Positions 14,733 through 21,668 of a stretch of DNA of 23,020 nt are shown piece after piece. Both the position numbers and the translations under genes were made by a program. The stretch lies in assembly GCA_023391155.1 (NCBI GenBank), contig JAEWBM010000015.1, positions 1 to 23,020 of the forward strand, in the 5' to 3' direction. A model generated the notes under the pieces. The model had not been told where the DNA came from. It was given only the letters and a program-made list of their open reading frames with translations, and made no database searches. Source of the DNA: Acidobacteriota bacterium (lineage in GTDB: Bacteria; Acidobacteriota; Blastocatellia; Pyrinomonadales; Pyrinomonadaceae). Positions within the stretch are counted from its first letter, which is position 1; every line of letters begins with the position of its first letter.

Positions 14733-15107
14733 TTACGATTCAAACAGTCCACGGAAATTTTCGCGATAATACCAGCCGAGAAAAATGAAAGCCAGAACAA
14801 GAAATATGGCAGTGGGAAGGCCGGCGGGCAGCATAAATGCGTGCACCATAAATATGTTGATCACAATGGGCGAAAGGACGACGAGAGCCAACGGGACGAA
14901 ACGGCCGATGACGAGCAGGATGCCGCAAACGAGTTCGGTCGTTTTAAGCAATGGAAGAAAATAGATCGCCGCCGCCATACCTTTGTTGAACTCAACGATC
15001 GGCCCGGTCATTTCAGGCGGCTGTACGAGGTCCAGGAAATAAACGAGTGACGAAACGACGAAAAGTAGTCCGATAAGCGTGCGGACGATTATCATTGCGA
15101 TCTTCAT
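14733..15107 (-). CDS. DoxX family membrane protein (second in operon)
   Basis: This 124-residue protein with four predicted transmembrane helices has DoxX-like features: RTLIGLLFVVSSLVYFLDLV at the first helix, EFNKGMAAAIYFLPLLKTTELVCGILLVIGRFVPLA across helices 2 and 3, and a final helix ending WYYRENFRGLFES. DoxX-family proteins are small inner-membrane proteins linked to redox or thiosulfate metabolism in a few cases; most are unassigned. A GGAGG lies 8 bases before the ATG at 15105-15107, and the ATG overlaps the stop of the upstream SRPBCC gene (ATGA). Confidence 0.85.
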   Translation of the reverse strand: MKIAMIIVRTLIGLLFVVSSLVYFLDLVQPPEMTGPIVEFNKGMAAAIYFLPLLKTTELVCGILLVIGRFVPLALVVLSPIVINIFMVHAFMLPAGLPTAIFLVLAFIFLGWYYRENFRGLFES

Positions 15108-15598
15108 AAGAGTGGCCTCCCGGAGTTTTTAACTAAAGTCTTAACGTAGCGGTCGAGCCTGCCGAGGCACTGGGTCCAACCCTCGCGGTGCTCTTCGCAG
15201 TACGCGGGGGTCTCGAAAAGCGATTGCCGGAGCCGGAGTCGAGTCTTGCCGTCCTCGTCAGTGAATGTCACGCGAACGGAGGTTCGGCACCAGACCTTTC
15301 CCGGTGTGTCCTCGCGCACCCATGTAAATGCTATTGCGTCGGGAGGGGTGATCTCCTGATAACGGCCGGAAACCCAATGGTCTGACCCGTCGGGCGCCCG
15401 CATATTAAATCTGAAGGCGCCGCCGACCCGAAAGTCCTGCTCGCAGAAGGGCAGTTCAAACCCCTCAGGGCCCCACCATTTCTTCACGTGCTCGGGCCGG
15501 GTCCATGCCACGAAAACGAGTTCGCGCGGCGCGTCGAAGACGCGCACAAGCAAAAGCACCCGCACCCGGGGAGACGGTTGATTCCCGCGATCTGCCAT
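15104..15598 (-). CDS. SRPBCC/AHSA1-type ligand-binding protein (fourth copy)
   Basis: This 164-residue protein has the AHSA1/START-like fold, a deep hydrophobic pocket. The family pattern is FDAPRELVFVAWTRPEHVKKWWGPEGFELPFCEQDFRVGG near residues 20-65, then GRYQEITPPDAIAFTW and the final helix GWTQCLGRLDRYVKTL. Its ligand is unknown. The start codon directly follows the stop of the upstream DoxX gene with no bases between (TAA then ATG), and its stop overlaps the next DoxX start. It differs from the other three copies in lacking a PDGxxYP stretch, having APDGSDHWVSG instead. Confidence 0.88.
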   Translation of the reverse strand: MADRGNQPSPRVRVLLLVRVFDAPRELVFVAWTRPEHVKKWWGPEGFELPFCEQDFRVGGAFRFNMRAPDGSDHWVSGRYQEITPPDAIAFTWVREDTPGKVWCRTSVRVTFTDEDGKTRLRLRQSLFETPAYCEEHREGWTQCLGRLDRYVKTLVKNSGRPLL

Positions 15599-16006
15599 TT
15601 ATGCCTCCGCCTTTCGAATCGGTATTAGGACACGGAGCCGGGTATCGCGAAAGTAGAGGCCCAGCCATATAAATATCCCGAGATATACAGGAAACAGCGT
15701 GTGAGTAAACAGAGGGTTGCCGAGCCGGACATGCGTCGCGACCGCGCCGCCGAGATAGCCGGTGAGCAAGATCGCGCCAAGAACGGCGGTCTGCGGAACG
15801 ATATAGAGCACGGTGCAGACCAGAAGCGTGACGCCGAGCGGCAGGATAACGCTCTCAGGATAACCAAGAGAGACGGTCCCCTCGACGACGGCGGCAGGCC
15901 GGATAAGCTTACCGACTGCATCCATTAGCAGGAAGAGGGCGGGCAGGGCCGAAACGATATAGCCGGCCCAGAGACGGCCGCGAGTGTTTATAGGTTGGTT
16001 TTCCAT
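15599..16006 (-). CDS. DoxX family membrane protein (first in operon)
   Basis: This 135-residue protein has four predicted helices. Features of the family are GYIVSALPALFLLMDAVGKLI, the motif around GTVSLGYPESVILPLG, the third helix TAVLGAILLTGYLGGAVATHVR and the last helix FPVYLGIFIWLGLYFRDTRLR. The G-A-x-x-L-T-G-Y-L-G-G-A-x-A-x-H pattern is very typical of the DoxX-like_3 type. A CTGGAGAA lies before ATG 16004-16006. It follows an SRPBCC gene by 15 bases and abuts another one, an alternating SRPBCC-DoxX order (SRPBCC, DoxX, SRPBCC, DoxX) that suggests duplication of a two-gene unit, although the two DoxX proteins are not close in sequence. Confidence 0.88.
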   Translation of the reverse strand: MENQPINTRGRLWAGYIVSALPALFLLMDAVGKLIRPAAVVEGTVSLGYPESVILPLGVTLLVCTVLYIVPQTAVLGAILLTGYLGGAVATHVRLGNPLFTHTLFPVYLGIFIWLGLYFRDTRLRVLIPIRKAEA

Positions 16007-16021
16007 CTTCTTCTCCAGAGA

Positions 16022-16522
16022 TCAAGCGATGCCGAGATCGTCTGCCAACCGGTCGAGGCTGTCGTTCCAACCGGCGACGAAGCCCTCGGCGGCGGCGGCG
16101 GCGCGGCTTTCGGCTGAATCGAGGACTGTATGGATCGTCAGCTTCGTCGCGTCAGGCCACTTCTCCTCAAAGGTCACGGTGACGCGGGCATTCGGCGGAA
16201 TGCCGGCACCGCAGCCCGCCCGCTCGTTGGGCGGGCCGTCATAGACGATCTTTTCGCCGTCGACGATCTCCTTAAAGACGCCGCGGCATGGATATTTATT
16301 GCCGTCGGGGCCATCGAGTACGACAAGGAACTCGCCGCCCGGGCGAAGATCCATCTCACAAGGCGGTGCCGAGAAACCGCGAGGGCCCCACCATGAGGCA
16401 ATGTGCCCGGGGTCGGTCCAGGCGTTCCACACAAGGTCGCGCGGGGCATTTAATACGCGCGAGATGACGATCTCGCGATCGCCGACGAATTCTGACGGAC
16501 TGGCTGCAGGTGTTTGTGTCAT
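16022..16522 (-). CDS. SRPBCC/AHSA1-type ligand-binding protein (third copy)
   Basis: This 166-residue protein has the AHSA1 pattern LNAPRDLVWNAWTDPGHIASWWGPRGF, then CEMDLRPGGEFLVVLDGPDG, GVFKEIVDGEKIVYDG and the C-terminal GWNDSLDRLADDL. A cysteine-bearing insert (AGCGAGIPPNA) replaces the usual loop seen in the other copies. I chose ATG at 16520-16522 (MTQTPAAS); a TTG seven codons upstream would be inside the gap to the previous gene and is less likely. The gene begins 7 bases after the DUF1801 stop. Confidence 0.87.
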   Translation of the reverse strand: MTQTPAASPSEFVGDREIVISRVLNAPRDLVWNAWTDPGHIASWWGPRGFSAPPCEMDLRPGGEFLVVLDGPDGNKYPCRGVFKEIVDGEKIVYDGPPNERAGCGAGIPPNARVTVTFEEKWPDATKLTIHTVLDSAESRAAAAAEGFVAGWNDSLDRLADDLGIA

Positions 16523-16529
16523 CTTTTCT

Positions 16530-16931
16530 CTATCCTTGTTCAACCCAGCGGCGGACGAGTTCGGAAAATTCCGTGCTTACCGCTGAGAGCTGATCTGAGC
16601 CGGTAAACGTTACCATTCCGCGGTCCTCGCCCAGCCATGTGAGAAGCCCGCTGTGGTCTTCGAAGCCGGGCCGGGAACCGTTCATATTCTTTTTCGCGCC
16701 GCGATGGAATATGACGCGAACCTCGTTGGCGGAGCGCATATTAAAAGTGATGCGGTCATCGCCGCCGTAACAAAAGCTTGGGGCGTTCCATTTTATATGC
16801 TCGGTGATGCCATTTGAAGCGGCGAGAATAGTGCCGCGGAGCTCGGCCGCGAGTTCTTTCAACCGATGATCGAGCGCCGCAAAATATTCATCGACCGCTT
16901 CGCGGCCTTTATCATTCGCCTGCGTGTACAC
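16530..16931 (-). CDS. DUF1801 domain protein
   Basis: This 133-residue soluble protein matches the DUF1801 (YdhG-like) pattern: VDEYFAALDHRLKELAAELRGTILAA, then EHIKWNAPSFCYGGDDRITF and RVIFHRGAK. The fold is a small alpha/beta domain without known activity. The start is GTG at 16929-16931, supported by a GGAGGGG about 9 bases upstream inside the end of the VOC gene; the 20-base overlap with that gene suggests coupling. DUF1801 genes are frequent neighbours of SRPBCC and VOC genes. Confidence 0.85.
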   Translation of the reverse strand: MYTQANDKGREAVDEYFAALDHRLKELAAELRGTILAASNGITEHIKWNAPSFCYGGDDRITFNMRSANEVRVIFHRGAKKNMNGSRPGFEDHSGLLTWLGEDRGMVTFTGSDQLSAVSTEFSELVRRWVEQG

Positions 16932-17367
16932 GTTTTAGCCCCTCCAGGTCGATCTTGTGCATTTTGAGCATAGCCTGCATCGCACGCTCGGCTTTGGCAC
17001 GGTCCGGGTCACGGATGAGGTCTCCGAGGATCGGAGGGATGATCTGCCAGCGGACGCCGAACTTATCCTTGACCCATCCGCAGGGCTGCTGCTCGCCGCC
17101 CTCGGAAAGACCTTCGTAGTATTCGTCGATCTCGTCCTGGTTCTCGCATTTAACAAATAGCGAGATGCCGTTCGAGAACGAAAAATAAGGGCCGCCGTCG
17201 AACGCCATGAACTCTTGCCCCGCGAGACGGAAGACGGCACTGATCATCTTGCCGTCCGGGCCCGGCGAGCTTTCGACGATCTCGGAGTCCGGGAAGAGGG
17301 CGGTGTAAAAATGCACCGCCTCATCCGTTTGTCCGTCAAACATAAGAAAAGTAGTGATCTTTTGCAT
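16912..17367 (-). CDS. VOC/PhnB-like protein (second copy)
   Basis: This 151-residue protein is of the vicinal-oxygen-chelate superfamily, PhnB/3-demethylubiquinone-methyltransferase-like branch. It shows ITTFLMFDGQTDEAVHFYTALFPDSEIVES, then VFRLAGQEFMAFDGGPYFSFSNGISLFVKC and CGWVKDKFGVRWQIIPPIL. Two beta-alpha-beta-beta-beta units are expected. The metal ligands usual in glyoxalases are not obvious, so it may bind rather than convert its ligand. I chose ATG at 17365-17367; the reading frame stays open far upstream, but only inside the previous gene. The spacing to the previous stop is 2 bases. Confidence 0.88.
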   Translation of the reverse strand: MQKITTFLMFDGQTDEAVHFYTALFPDSEIVESSPGPDGKMISAVFRLAGQEFMAFDGGPYFSFSNGISLFVKCENQDEIDEYYEGLSEGGEQQPCGWVKDKFGVRWQIIPPILGDLIRDPDRAKAERAMQAMLKMHKIDLEGLKRVHAGE

Positions 17368-17369
17368 CG

Positions 17370-17870
17370 CTACTCTCCCTCTTTCAGCTCGGCCAGATAC
17401 GCGTCGAGGCAATCGAGAGTCGATCCCCATCCGGCGACAACGCCCATGTCTTCGTGCTTCTTGCGGTCTTCCGCGGTGGGGTGCGCTATGTGAATCGTCA
17501 GCCTGGTTCGGCTGCCCAGATCCTCGAACAAGACGGTGGTCACCATGCCTTGTGGGAGGTTGTCGGCGACATATTCTTTGCCGAATTCGTCGGTCGAGAC
17601 GATCTTTTCTCCGTGGACGATCTCGAGATATTCGCCCTCGCCGGGATATTCGTTCCCGTCGGGGCCGGTCATGACGTATCGCGATCGGCCGCCGACGCGG
17701 AGGTCCTGCTTTTCGACGCGAGTGGAGAACCCCTCGGGGCCGAACCATTTTTCGACGTGGTGCGGTTCGGTCCAGACCGCGTAAAGGAGGTCGCGAGGGG
17801 CGTCGAATTCGCGGGTGATAACTATCGTATTCTCGTCGGGCTCGGCCGCCCGGGCGGCATGGTCGGTCAT
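17370..17870 (-). CDS. SRPBCC/AHSA1-type ligand-binding protein (second copy)
   Basis: This 166-residue protein has FDAPRDLLYAVWTEPHHVEKWFGPEGFSTRVEKQDLRVGG, then MTGPDGNEYPGEGEYLEIVHGEKIV and the terminal helix STLDCLDAYLAEL, all typical of AHSA1-like proteins. The start ATG (17868-17870) overlaps the previous stop in ATGA. It is most like its immediate upstream neighbour, which suggests tandem duplication followed by divergence. Confidence 0.89.
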   Translation of the reverse strand: MTDHAARAAEPDENTIVITREFDAPRDLLYAVWTEPHHVEKWFGPEGFSTRVEKQDLRVGGRSRYVMTGPDGNEYPGEGEYLEIVHGEKIVSTDEFGKEYVADNLPQGMVTTVLFEDLGSRTRLTIHIAHPTAEDRKKHEDMGVVAGWGSTLDCLDAYLAELKEGE

Positions 17871-18358
17871 TTGTTCTCTCCTAAAATGTCGTCAAGATGG
17901 CGGCGAAAGCGTTCGAGCGTCTGATCGAGCCCCTCGACGGCGCCGAACTTGGCGGCCTCTTCGCGTCCTTTTGCTGAGGCGAAGATCATGGTGAAGCTCA
18001 ACTCCGTCTTGCCCTCGCCGATCTCGCGGAAGAGGACGGTCGAGGTGAATGTGTGGTCGGAGCTGAACGTTTCGTCGCCGGAGTTGCGGTAAACGAGGCG
18101 TTCGGGCTCGACGACATCGATGAACTCAGTGTAATTCGGATAGTCGGTGCCGTCAGGCCCGTGCATTGTGTGGCGCCAGACGCCGCCGGGGCGCAGGTCG
18201 CGTTCGTGTGTCGTGGTGGAGAAGCCCTCAGGGCCCCACCAGTTGGTGATCATTTCGGGGTCGGTGAACGCACGCCAGACGAGCTCGCGCGGTGCATCGA
18301 ACGTACGGGTGGCAGCGATCATGCGCTGCTCGGCGGCAGCTTTCCAGGGTGTTGTCAT
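17867..18358 (-). CDS. SRPBCC/AHSA1-type ligand-binding protein (first copy, beside ArsR)
   Basis: This 163-residue protein shows FDAPRELVWRAFTDPEMITNWWGPEGFSTTTHERDLRPGG, then HGPDGTDYPNYTEFIDVVEPERLVY and the final GLDQTLERFRRHLDDIL. AHSA1-like proteins beside ArsR-type repressors are a common bacterial pairing. The start ATG overlaps the ArsR stop (ATGA, 18355-18358), so repressor and first SRPBCC are co-translated. A ligand shared by pocket protein and repressor is possible, but there is no direct evidence. Confidence 0.9.
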   Translation of the reverse strand: MTTPWKAAAEQRMIAATRTFDAPRELVWRAFTDPEMITNWWGPEGFSTTTHERDLRPGGVWRHTMHGPDGTDYPNYTEFIDVVEPERLVYRNSGDETFSSDHTFTSTVLFREIGEGKTELSFTMIFASAKGREEAAKFGAVEGLDQTLERFRRHLDDILGENK

Positions 18359-18708
18359 TTCGCCTCCTTATCTTTGCCCTCGGCCTGAAGAAGCTTGAGA
18401 TATGCATCGAGACGGTCGAGGCTTGCCTCCCAAAACTGACGATATTGCTCGACCCAGTCGGCGGCCTCCTTGAGCGGCGCAGCCTCGAGGTAGACCGGAC
18501 GCCACTGAGCCTTCTTACCGCGGCGGATGAGACGGGCCCGTTCGAGCACCTTGAGGTGCTTGGTTACGGCCGGCATGGTCATATTCATCGGCTTTGCCAA
18601 TTCGGTGACGGTCGCTTCGCCCGAAGCGAGGCGTGCCAGGATGGCGCGCCTCGTCGGGTCGGCGAGAGCCGCAAATGTCGAGCTAAGTCTGTCGCTTTGA
18701 GTTTGCAT
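18355..18708 (-). CDS. ArsR-family winged-helix transcriptional repressor
   Basis: This 117-residue regulator has the classic ArsR-type opening FAALADPTRRAILARLASGE (residues 12-31) and the DNA-binding helix-turn-helix VTELAKPMNMTMPAVTKHLKVLERARLI (about 34-61), then a wing with RRGKKAQWRPVYL. It has no cysteine at all and only one histidine, so the thiol metal sites of ArsR/SmtB sensors are absent; it belongs with the SRPBCC-associated, non-metal branch. I chose ATG at 18706-18708, since an earlier ATG would lie inside the NTF2-like gene. No strong Shine-Dalgarno precedes it. It is the third gene of the set and is the obvious candidate to bind the two palindromes at 19605-19632. Confidence 0.9.
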   Translation of the reverse strand: MQTQSDRLSSTFAALADPTRRAILARLASGEATVTELAKPMNMTMPAVTKHLKVLERARLIRRGKKAQWRPVYLEAAPLKEAADWVEQYRQFWEASLDRLDAYLKLLQAEGKDKEAK

Positions 18709-18727
18709 TATGGTTATCGCACTTTGG

Positions 18728-19105
18728 TTACGCGGCGGCGCGGCCGGCCTCTTCACCGGCGGGCTGCTGTTTGATCACAAAGGCACGGAGCTCAGCCGCC
18801 TTGCCGTCGCGGAAGCGGTACATATCGCAATAGGTGTAGGCGGCGGGCTCGCCGTCGGCCTCCATCTCCATATCGCCGGTGCAGACGGCATTTTCGCCCT
18901 CCTCGATGACACGGTCGATAGTGAAGCGCGGCGCCGAATCGCTGCTCATTTCGTTCATAAAGCTGCGGACATTATCCTTACCGCGGACGGATGTGTGGCC
19001 GATCATCTCGAAAACGATGTCCTCCGTACACTCGGCGAGGAACGCCTCAGTGTCGTTTTGTGCGAATGCGTCGTTGATCTTTTGAAGTATTGCTTTGTTG
19101 CTCAT
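18728..19105 (-). CDS. NTF2-like/SnoaL-like protein
   Basis: This 125-residue protein has the cone-shaped NTF2-like fold, shown by ILQKINDAFAQNDTEAFLAECTEDIVFEMIGHTSVRGKDNVRSFM at the N-terminus and YTYCDMYRFRDGKAAELRAFV near the C-terminus. Such proteins bind or isomerise small molecules, but no catalytic set is recognisable here. I chose ATG at 19103-19105 because an AAGGAGAG lies about 10 bases before it and one base separates it from the preceding stop. A longer reading frame begins in the end of the VOC gene. Confidence 0.87.
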   Translation of the reverse strand: MSNKAILQKINDAFAQNDTEAFLAECTEDIVFEMIGHTSVRGKDNVRSFMNEMSSDSAPRFTIDRVIEEGENAVCTGDMEMEADGEPAAYTYCDMYRFRDGKAAELRAFVIKQQPAGEEAGRAAA

Positions 19106-19106
19106 A

Positions 19107-19571
19107 TTAATTGCTCTCCTTTTCATTTTCATTACCGGGTTGGGTCGTGAATGTGACCATCCATTGAACGCCGAATTTGTCTTTGAGGAGGCCCCAGTAG
19201 TCGCCCCAGAACATATCCTGCATCGGCATGATCACGGTGCCGCCGGCTGACAGGCCGTTAAAGAGACGGTCGGCCTCTTCCTTCGAGTCGGGGCCGACGT
19301 TGATCGAGAAATTGTCGCCCATGCTGACCTTTTGTCCCATTGATTCGAGCGAATCGGTGCCCATGAGGTAATGGCCGTTGCCGATGGGAAGGCAGACATG
19401 CATAACCTTGCCCTTGTCCTCGTCCGAAAGCGGAGGCCCCTCGTCGCAGCCGGGGTTATCTTTGAACCGCATGATGCCGCCGCCGACGAAATCACCGCCG
19501 AAGACTGAGCGGTAGAATTCGAATGCCTCTTCAGTATTGCCGTTGAAATTAAGGTATGGATTTATCGTCAT
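19107..19571 (-). CDS. VOC/PhnB-like protein (first gene of the operon)
   Basis: This 154-residue protein of the vicinal-oxygen-chelate superfamily shows the PhnB-like pattern MTINPYLNFNGNTEEAFEFY, then FGGDFVGGGIMRFKD, HVCLPIGNGHYLMGTD, NVGPDSKEEADRLFNGLSAGG and a final DYWGLLKDKFGVQWMVTF. Its fold pairs two beta-alpha-beta-beta-beta units around a ligand site. The reaction is unknown. ATG at 19569-19571 follows AGGAGAG at the usual distance, 57 bases after the predicted transcription start, with the two palindromes in between. It leads the twelve-gene set. Confidence 0.9.
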   Translation of the reverse strand: MTINPYLNFNGNTEEAFEFYRSVFGGDFVGGGIMRFKDNPGCDEGPPLSDEDKGKVMHVCLPIGNGHYLMGTDSLESMGQKVSMGDNFSINVGPDSKEEADRLFNGLSAGGTVIMPMQDMFWGDYWGLLKDKFGVQWMVTFTTQPGNENEKESN

Positions 19572-19604
19572 TTATTTTCTCTCCTATGTTGGGAGCAGGT
19601 AATT

Positions 19605-19616
19605 AACCAAACAGTT
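19605..19616. promoter_or_regulatory. Candidate ArsR operator O2 (downstream palindrome)
   Basis: AACCAAACAGTT reads as an imperfect palindrome of the AACC-N4-GGTT type (AAC/GTT arms), 16 bases from the matching site at 19621. It lies about 12-23 bases after the predicted transcription start, in the leader of the operon. Confidence 0.55.
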
Positions 19617-19620
19617 AAGT

Positions 19621-19632
19621 AACCGAATGGTT
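19621..19632. promoter_or_regulatory. Candidate ArsR operator O1 (on the transcription start)
   Basis: AACCGAATGGTT is a perfect AACC-N4-GGTT palindrome, extended to TAACCGAATGGTTA by one base each side. It begins 2 bases after the -10 box on the minus strand and covers the predicted start site (about 19628), an ideal place for repression. Confidence 0.65.
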
Positions 19633-19634
19633 AA

Positions 19635-19663
19635 ATAATAATGCGGCGAGATATTCTTGTCAA
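19635..19663 (-). promoter_or_regulatory. Strong sigma70-type promoter of the ArsR/SRPBCC/VOC operon
   Basis: On the minus strand TTGACA (19663-19658), exactly 17 bases, then TATTAT (19640-19635). The -35 is perfect and the -10 has five of six consensus bases. Predicted start is about 19628. The typA terminator's T-run ends just one base before the -35. Confidence 0.85.
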
Positions 19664-19664
19664 G

Positions 19665-19696
19665 AAAAAAATATGGCGGCTTCAAAAAAAGCCGCC
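19665..19696 (-). terminator. Rho-independent terminator of typA
   Basis: An 8-bp stem GGCGGCTT/AAGCCGCC (19696-19689 with 19682-19675 on the minus strand) with a 6-base loop is followed by ATA and seven T. It lies 27 bases after the typA stop and directly before the operon promoter. Confidence 0.88.
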
Positions 19697-19722
19697 GGGA
19701 TGCAAAGAATTTGTTTGGCTTG

Positions 19723-21537
19723 TTAGCTCCGCTTTGGCCTTTCGTTGGCCTTAAGGACGCGTTTGCGGAGGCGGATGGCTTTGGGCGTGACCTCGATGAG
19801 TTCGTCGTCGGCGATGAACTCGAGGGCGCGTTCGAGCGACATTTCGCGAACGGGGACGAGGCGCATGGCCTCATCGGCGGAGGTCGTTCGCATGTTTGTA
19901 AGCTTTTTCTCTTTAATGGCGTTTACATCGAGGTCGACGGCGCGGGCATTCTCGCCGACGATCATGCCCTCATAAACCTTGGTGCCGGGTTTGATGAAGA
20001 GCGTGCCGCGTTCCTGAAGGTTGTAAAGCGAGTAGGTGGTGGATTCGCCCATGCGGTCGGCGACGAGCGAGCCGGTCGAGCGGTTTTTCATCTCGCCCTG
20101 CCACTTGTCGAATTTGAGGAAGATGGTGTTGAGCAGGCCGGTACCTTTTGTTTCGGTGAGGAACTCGCCGCGGAAGCCGATGAGGCCGCGGGACGGGATC
20201 TCGTACTCGAGCCGGACGCGGCCGGAGCCGTTGTTGATCATCTTGGTCATCTGGCCTTTGCGGCGGCCGAGGGCCTCGGTGACTACGCCGATGAATTCCT
20301 CGGGTATGTCGATGACGACCTGTTCGAAGGGTTCGAGGAGCTCACCGGTCTTGTCGTCTTTCTTAGTGATGACCTCGGGCTTTGAGACCTGAAGCTCGTA
20401 CCCCTCGCGGCGCATCATTTCGATGAGGATGGCGAGTTGGAGTTCGCCGCGGCCGGACACCTTGAACTGCTCGGCGGCCTCGGTCTCGCTGACGCGGAGT
20501 GCGACGTTGCCGAGGAGCTCTTTTTCGAGACGGTCCTTGATCTGGCGGGAGGTGACGAACTTTCCGTCAATGCCGGAAAAGGGCGACGTGTTGACGCCGA
20601 AGACCATTGCGATGGTCGGCTCATCGACGGCGATGACGGGAAGCGGTTTGGGATTGTCGGCGAGGGTGATCGTCTCGCCGATGTTGATGTCGTCGAAGCC
20701 GGCGAGGGCGACGATCTCGCCTAGGCCCGCTGTGTCGACACTCTGGCGGTCAAGGCCCTCGAAGACGAACAGTTCCTTGACGCGCGTTTTCTGGGTAGAG
20801 CCGTCACGTTTGGCGACGATCACTTCCTGATTCTTTGAGATCTCGCCCGAGAAGATGCGGCCGATGGCGAGGCGTCCGACGAACGGATTGTAATCGATAT
20901 TGGCGACGAGGAGTTGGAGGCTGTCATCGCGAATAGCTTGCGGTGCCGGAATGGTCTCGATGATCTGATCAAAAAGGGGTTTGAGGCTCGAGGAGTCGTC
21001 ATTCGGCTCTTTTCTGGCGATACCGTCGCGTGCGATCGCGTAAAGGATCGGGAACTCGATCTGCTCGTCCGTCGCGCCCAGGTCGATGAAGAGATCATAG
21101 ATCTCGTTGACCACCTCTTCATGCCGGGCGTCCTGGCGATCCATCTTGTTGACGACGGCGATGGAGGGCAGCTTGAGCTCGAGTGCCTTTCGCAAGACGA
21201 AACGCGTTTGGGGCAGGCAGCCCTCGGCCGAATCGACGAGAAGCACGATACCGTCCACCATCTTGAGAACCCGTTCGACCTCGCCGCCGAAGTCCGCGTG
21301 GCCGGGGGTATCGACGATGTTGATCTTGTAATCGCCGTACCGGACCGAGGTGTTCTTGGCCATGATGGTGATGCCGCGTTCGCGTTCAAGATCCATCGAA
21401 TCCATCACGCGCTCGACGACCTCCTGATTTTCGCGATAGGTACCGGATTGCTGAAGCATGGCATCGACCAAGGTGGTCTTACCGTGATCGACGTGAGCGA
21501 TGATGGCGATGTTTCTGATCTTTTCGTTGGTGCTCAT
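19723..21537 (-). CDS. typA: Ribosome-associated GTPase TypA/BipA
   Basis: TypA is a translational GTPase of the EF-G/LepA class that acts on the ribosome in stress, cold adaptation and subunit assembly. The 604-residue length is normal. The G domain shows AHVDHGKT (residues 14-21), RGITI, DTPGH (76-80) and NKMD (130-133). Domain II and the EF-G-like domains III and V follow, with SGRGELQLAILIEMMRREG and the TypA-specific C-terminal part PSRGLIGFRGEFLTETKGTG and KIRLRKR-like end (PKAIRLRKRVL). ATG at 21535-21537. It has its own terminator, so it is likely transcribed apart from the operon that follows. Confidence 0.98.
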   Translation of the reverse strand: MSTNEKIRNIAIIAHVDHGKTTLVDAMLQQSGTYRENQEVVERVMDSMDLERERGITIMAKNTSVRYGDYKINIVDTPGHADFGGEVERVLKMVDGIVLLVDSAEGCLPQTRFVLRKALELKLPSIAVVNKMDRQDARHEEVVNEIYDLFIDLGATDEQIEFPILYAIARDGIARKEPNDDSSSLKPLFDQIIETIPAPQAIRDDSLQLLVANIDYNPFVGRLAIGRIFSGEISKNQEVIVAKRDGSTQKTRVKELFVFEGLDRQSVDTAGLGEIVALAGFDDINIGETITLADNPKPLPVIAVDEPTIAMVFGVNTSPFSGIDGKFVTSRQIKDRLEKELLGNVALRVSETEAAEQFKVSGRGELQLAILIEMMRREGYELQVSKPEVITKKDDKTGELLEPFEQVVIDIPEEFIGVVTEALGRRKGQMTKMINNGSGRVRLEYEIPSRGLIGFRGEFLTETKGTGLLNTIFLKFDKWQGEMKNRSTGSLVADRMGESTTYSLYNLQERGTLFIKPGTKVYEGMIVGENARAVDLDVNAIKEKKLTNMRTTSADEAMRLVPVREMSLERALEFIADDELIEVTPKAIRLRKRVLKANERPKRS

Positions 21538-21605
21538 AGGCCAAAATAACTACCCGAAGGCAAACGGAAATAATGACAGTGCAGGGTGCAAAAGGCAACC
21601 CACGG

Positions 21606-21643
21606 AAAAAGGAAAAGGCCGGCGGGTGGTGCCCCGTCCGGCC
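21606..21643 (-). terminator. Rho-independent terminator after the BON-domain gene
   Basis: On the minus strand GGCCGG, one unpaired A, CGGG, loop, CCCG, CCGGCC (21643-21617) is followed by TTTTCCTTTTT. It lies about 25 bases after the stop of the BON-domain gene and before typA. Confidence 0.85.
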
Positions 21644-21668
21644 CTTCCGGAGGAAAATGCGGGCGTCT

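Noticed and set aside
17368..17748. Arg-rich 127-residue extension of the second VOC protein
   Set aside because: It is a shadow of the SRPBCC gene at 17370-17870; the VOC pattern begins at the ATG at 17367.
19657..20385. Long open frame antisense to typA (242 codons)
   Set aside because: It lies opposite well-conserved typA sequence, its composition mirrors typA codons, and it has no recognisable domain.
20914..21549. Second long frame antisense to typA (211 codons)
   Set aside because: A shadow of the G-domain coding sequence; no start signal or domain.
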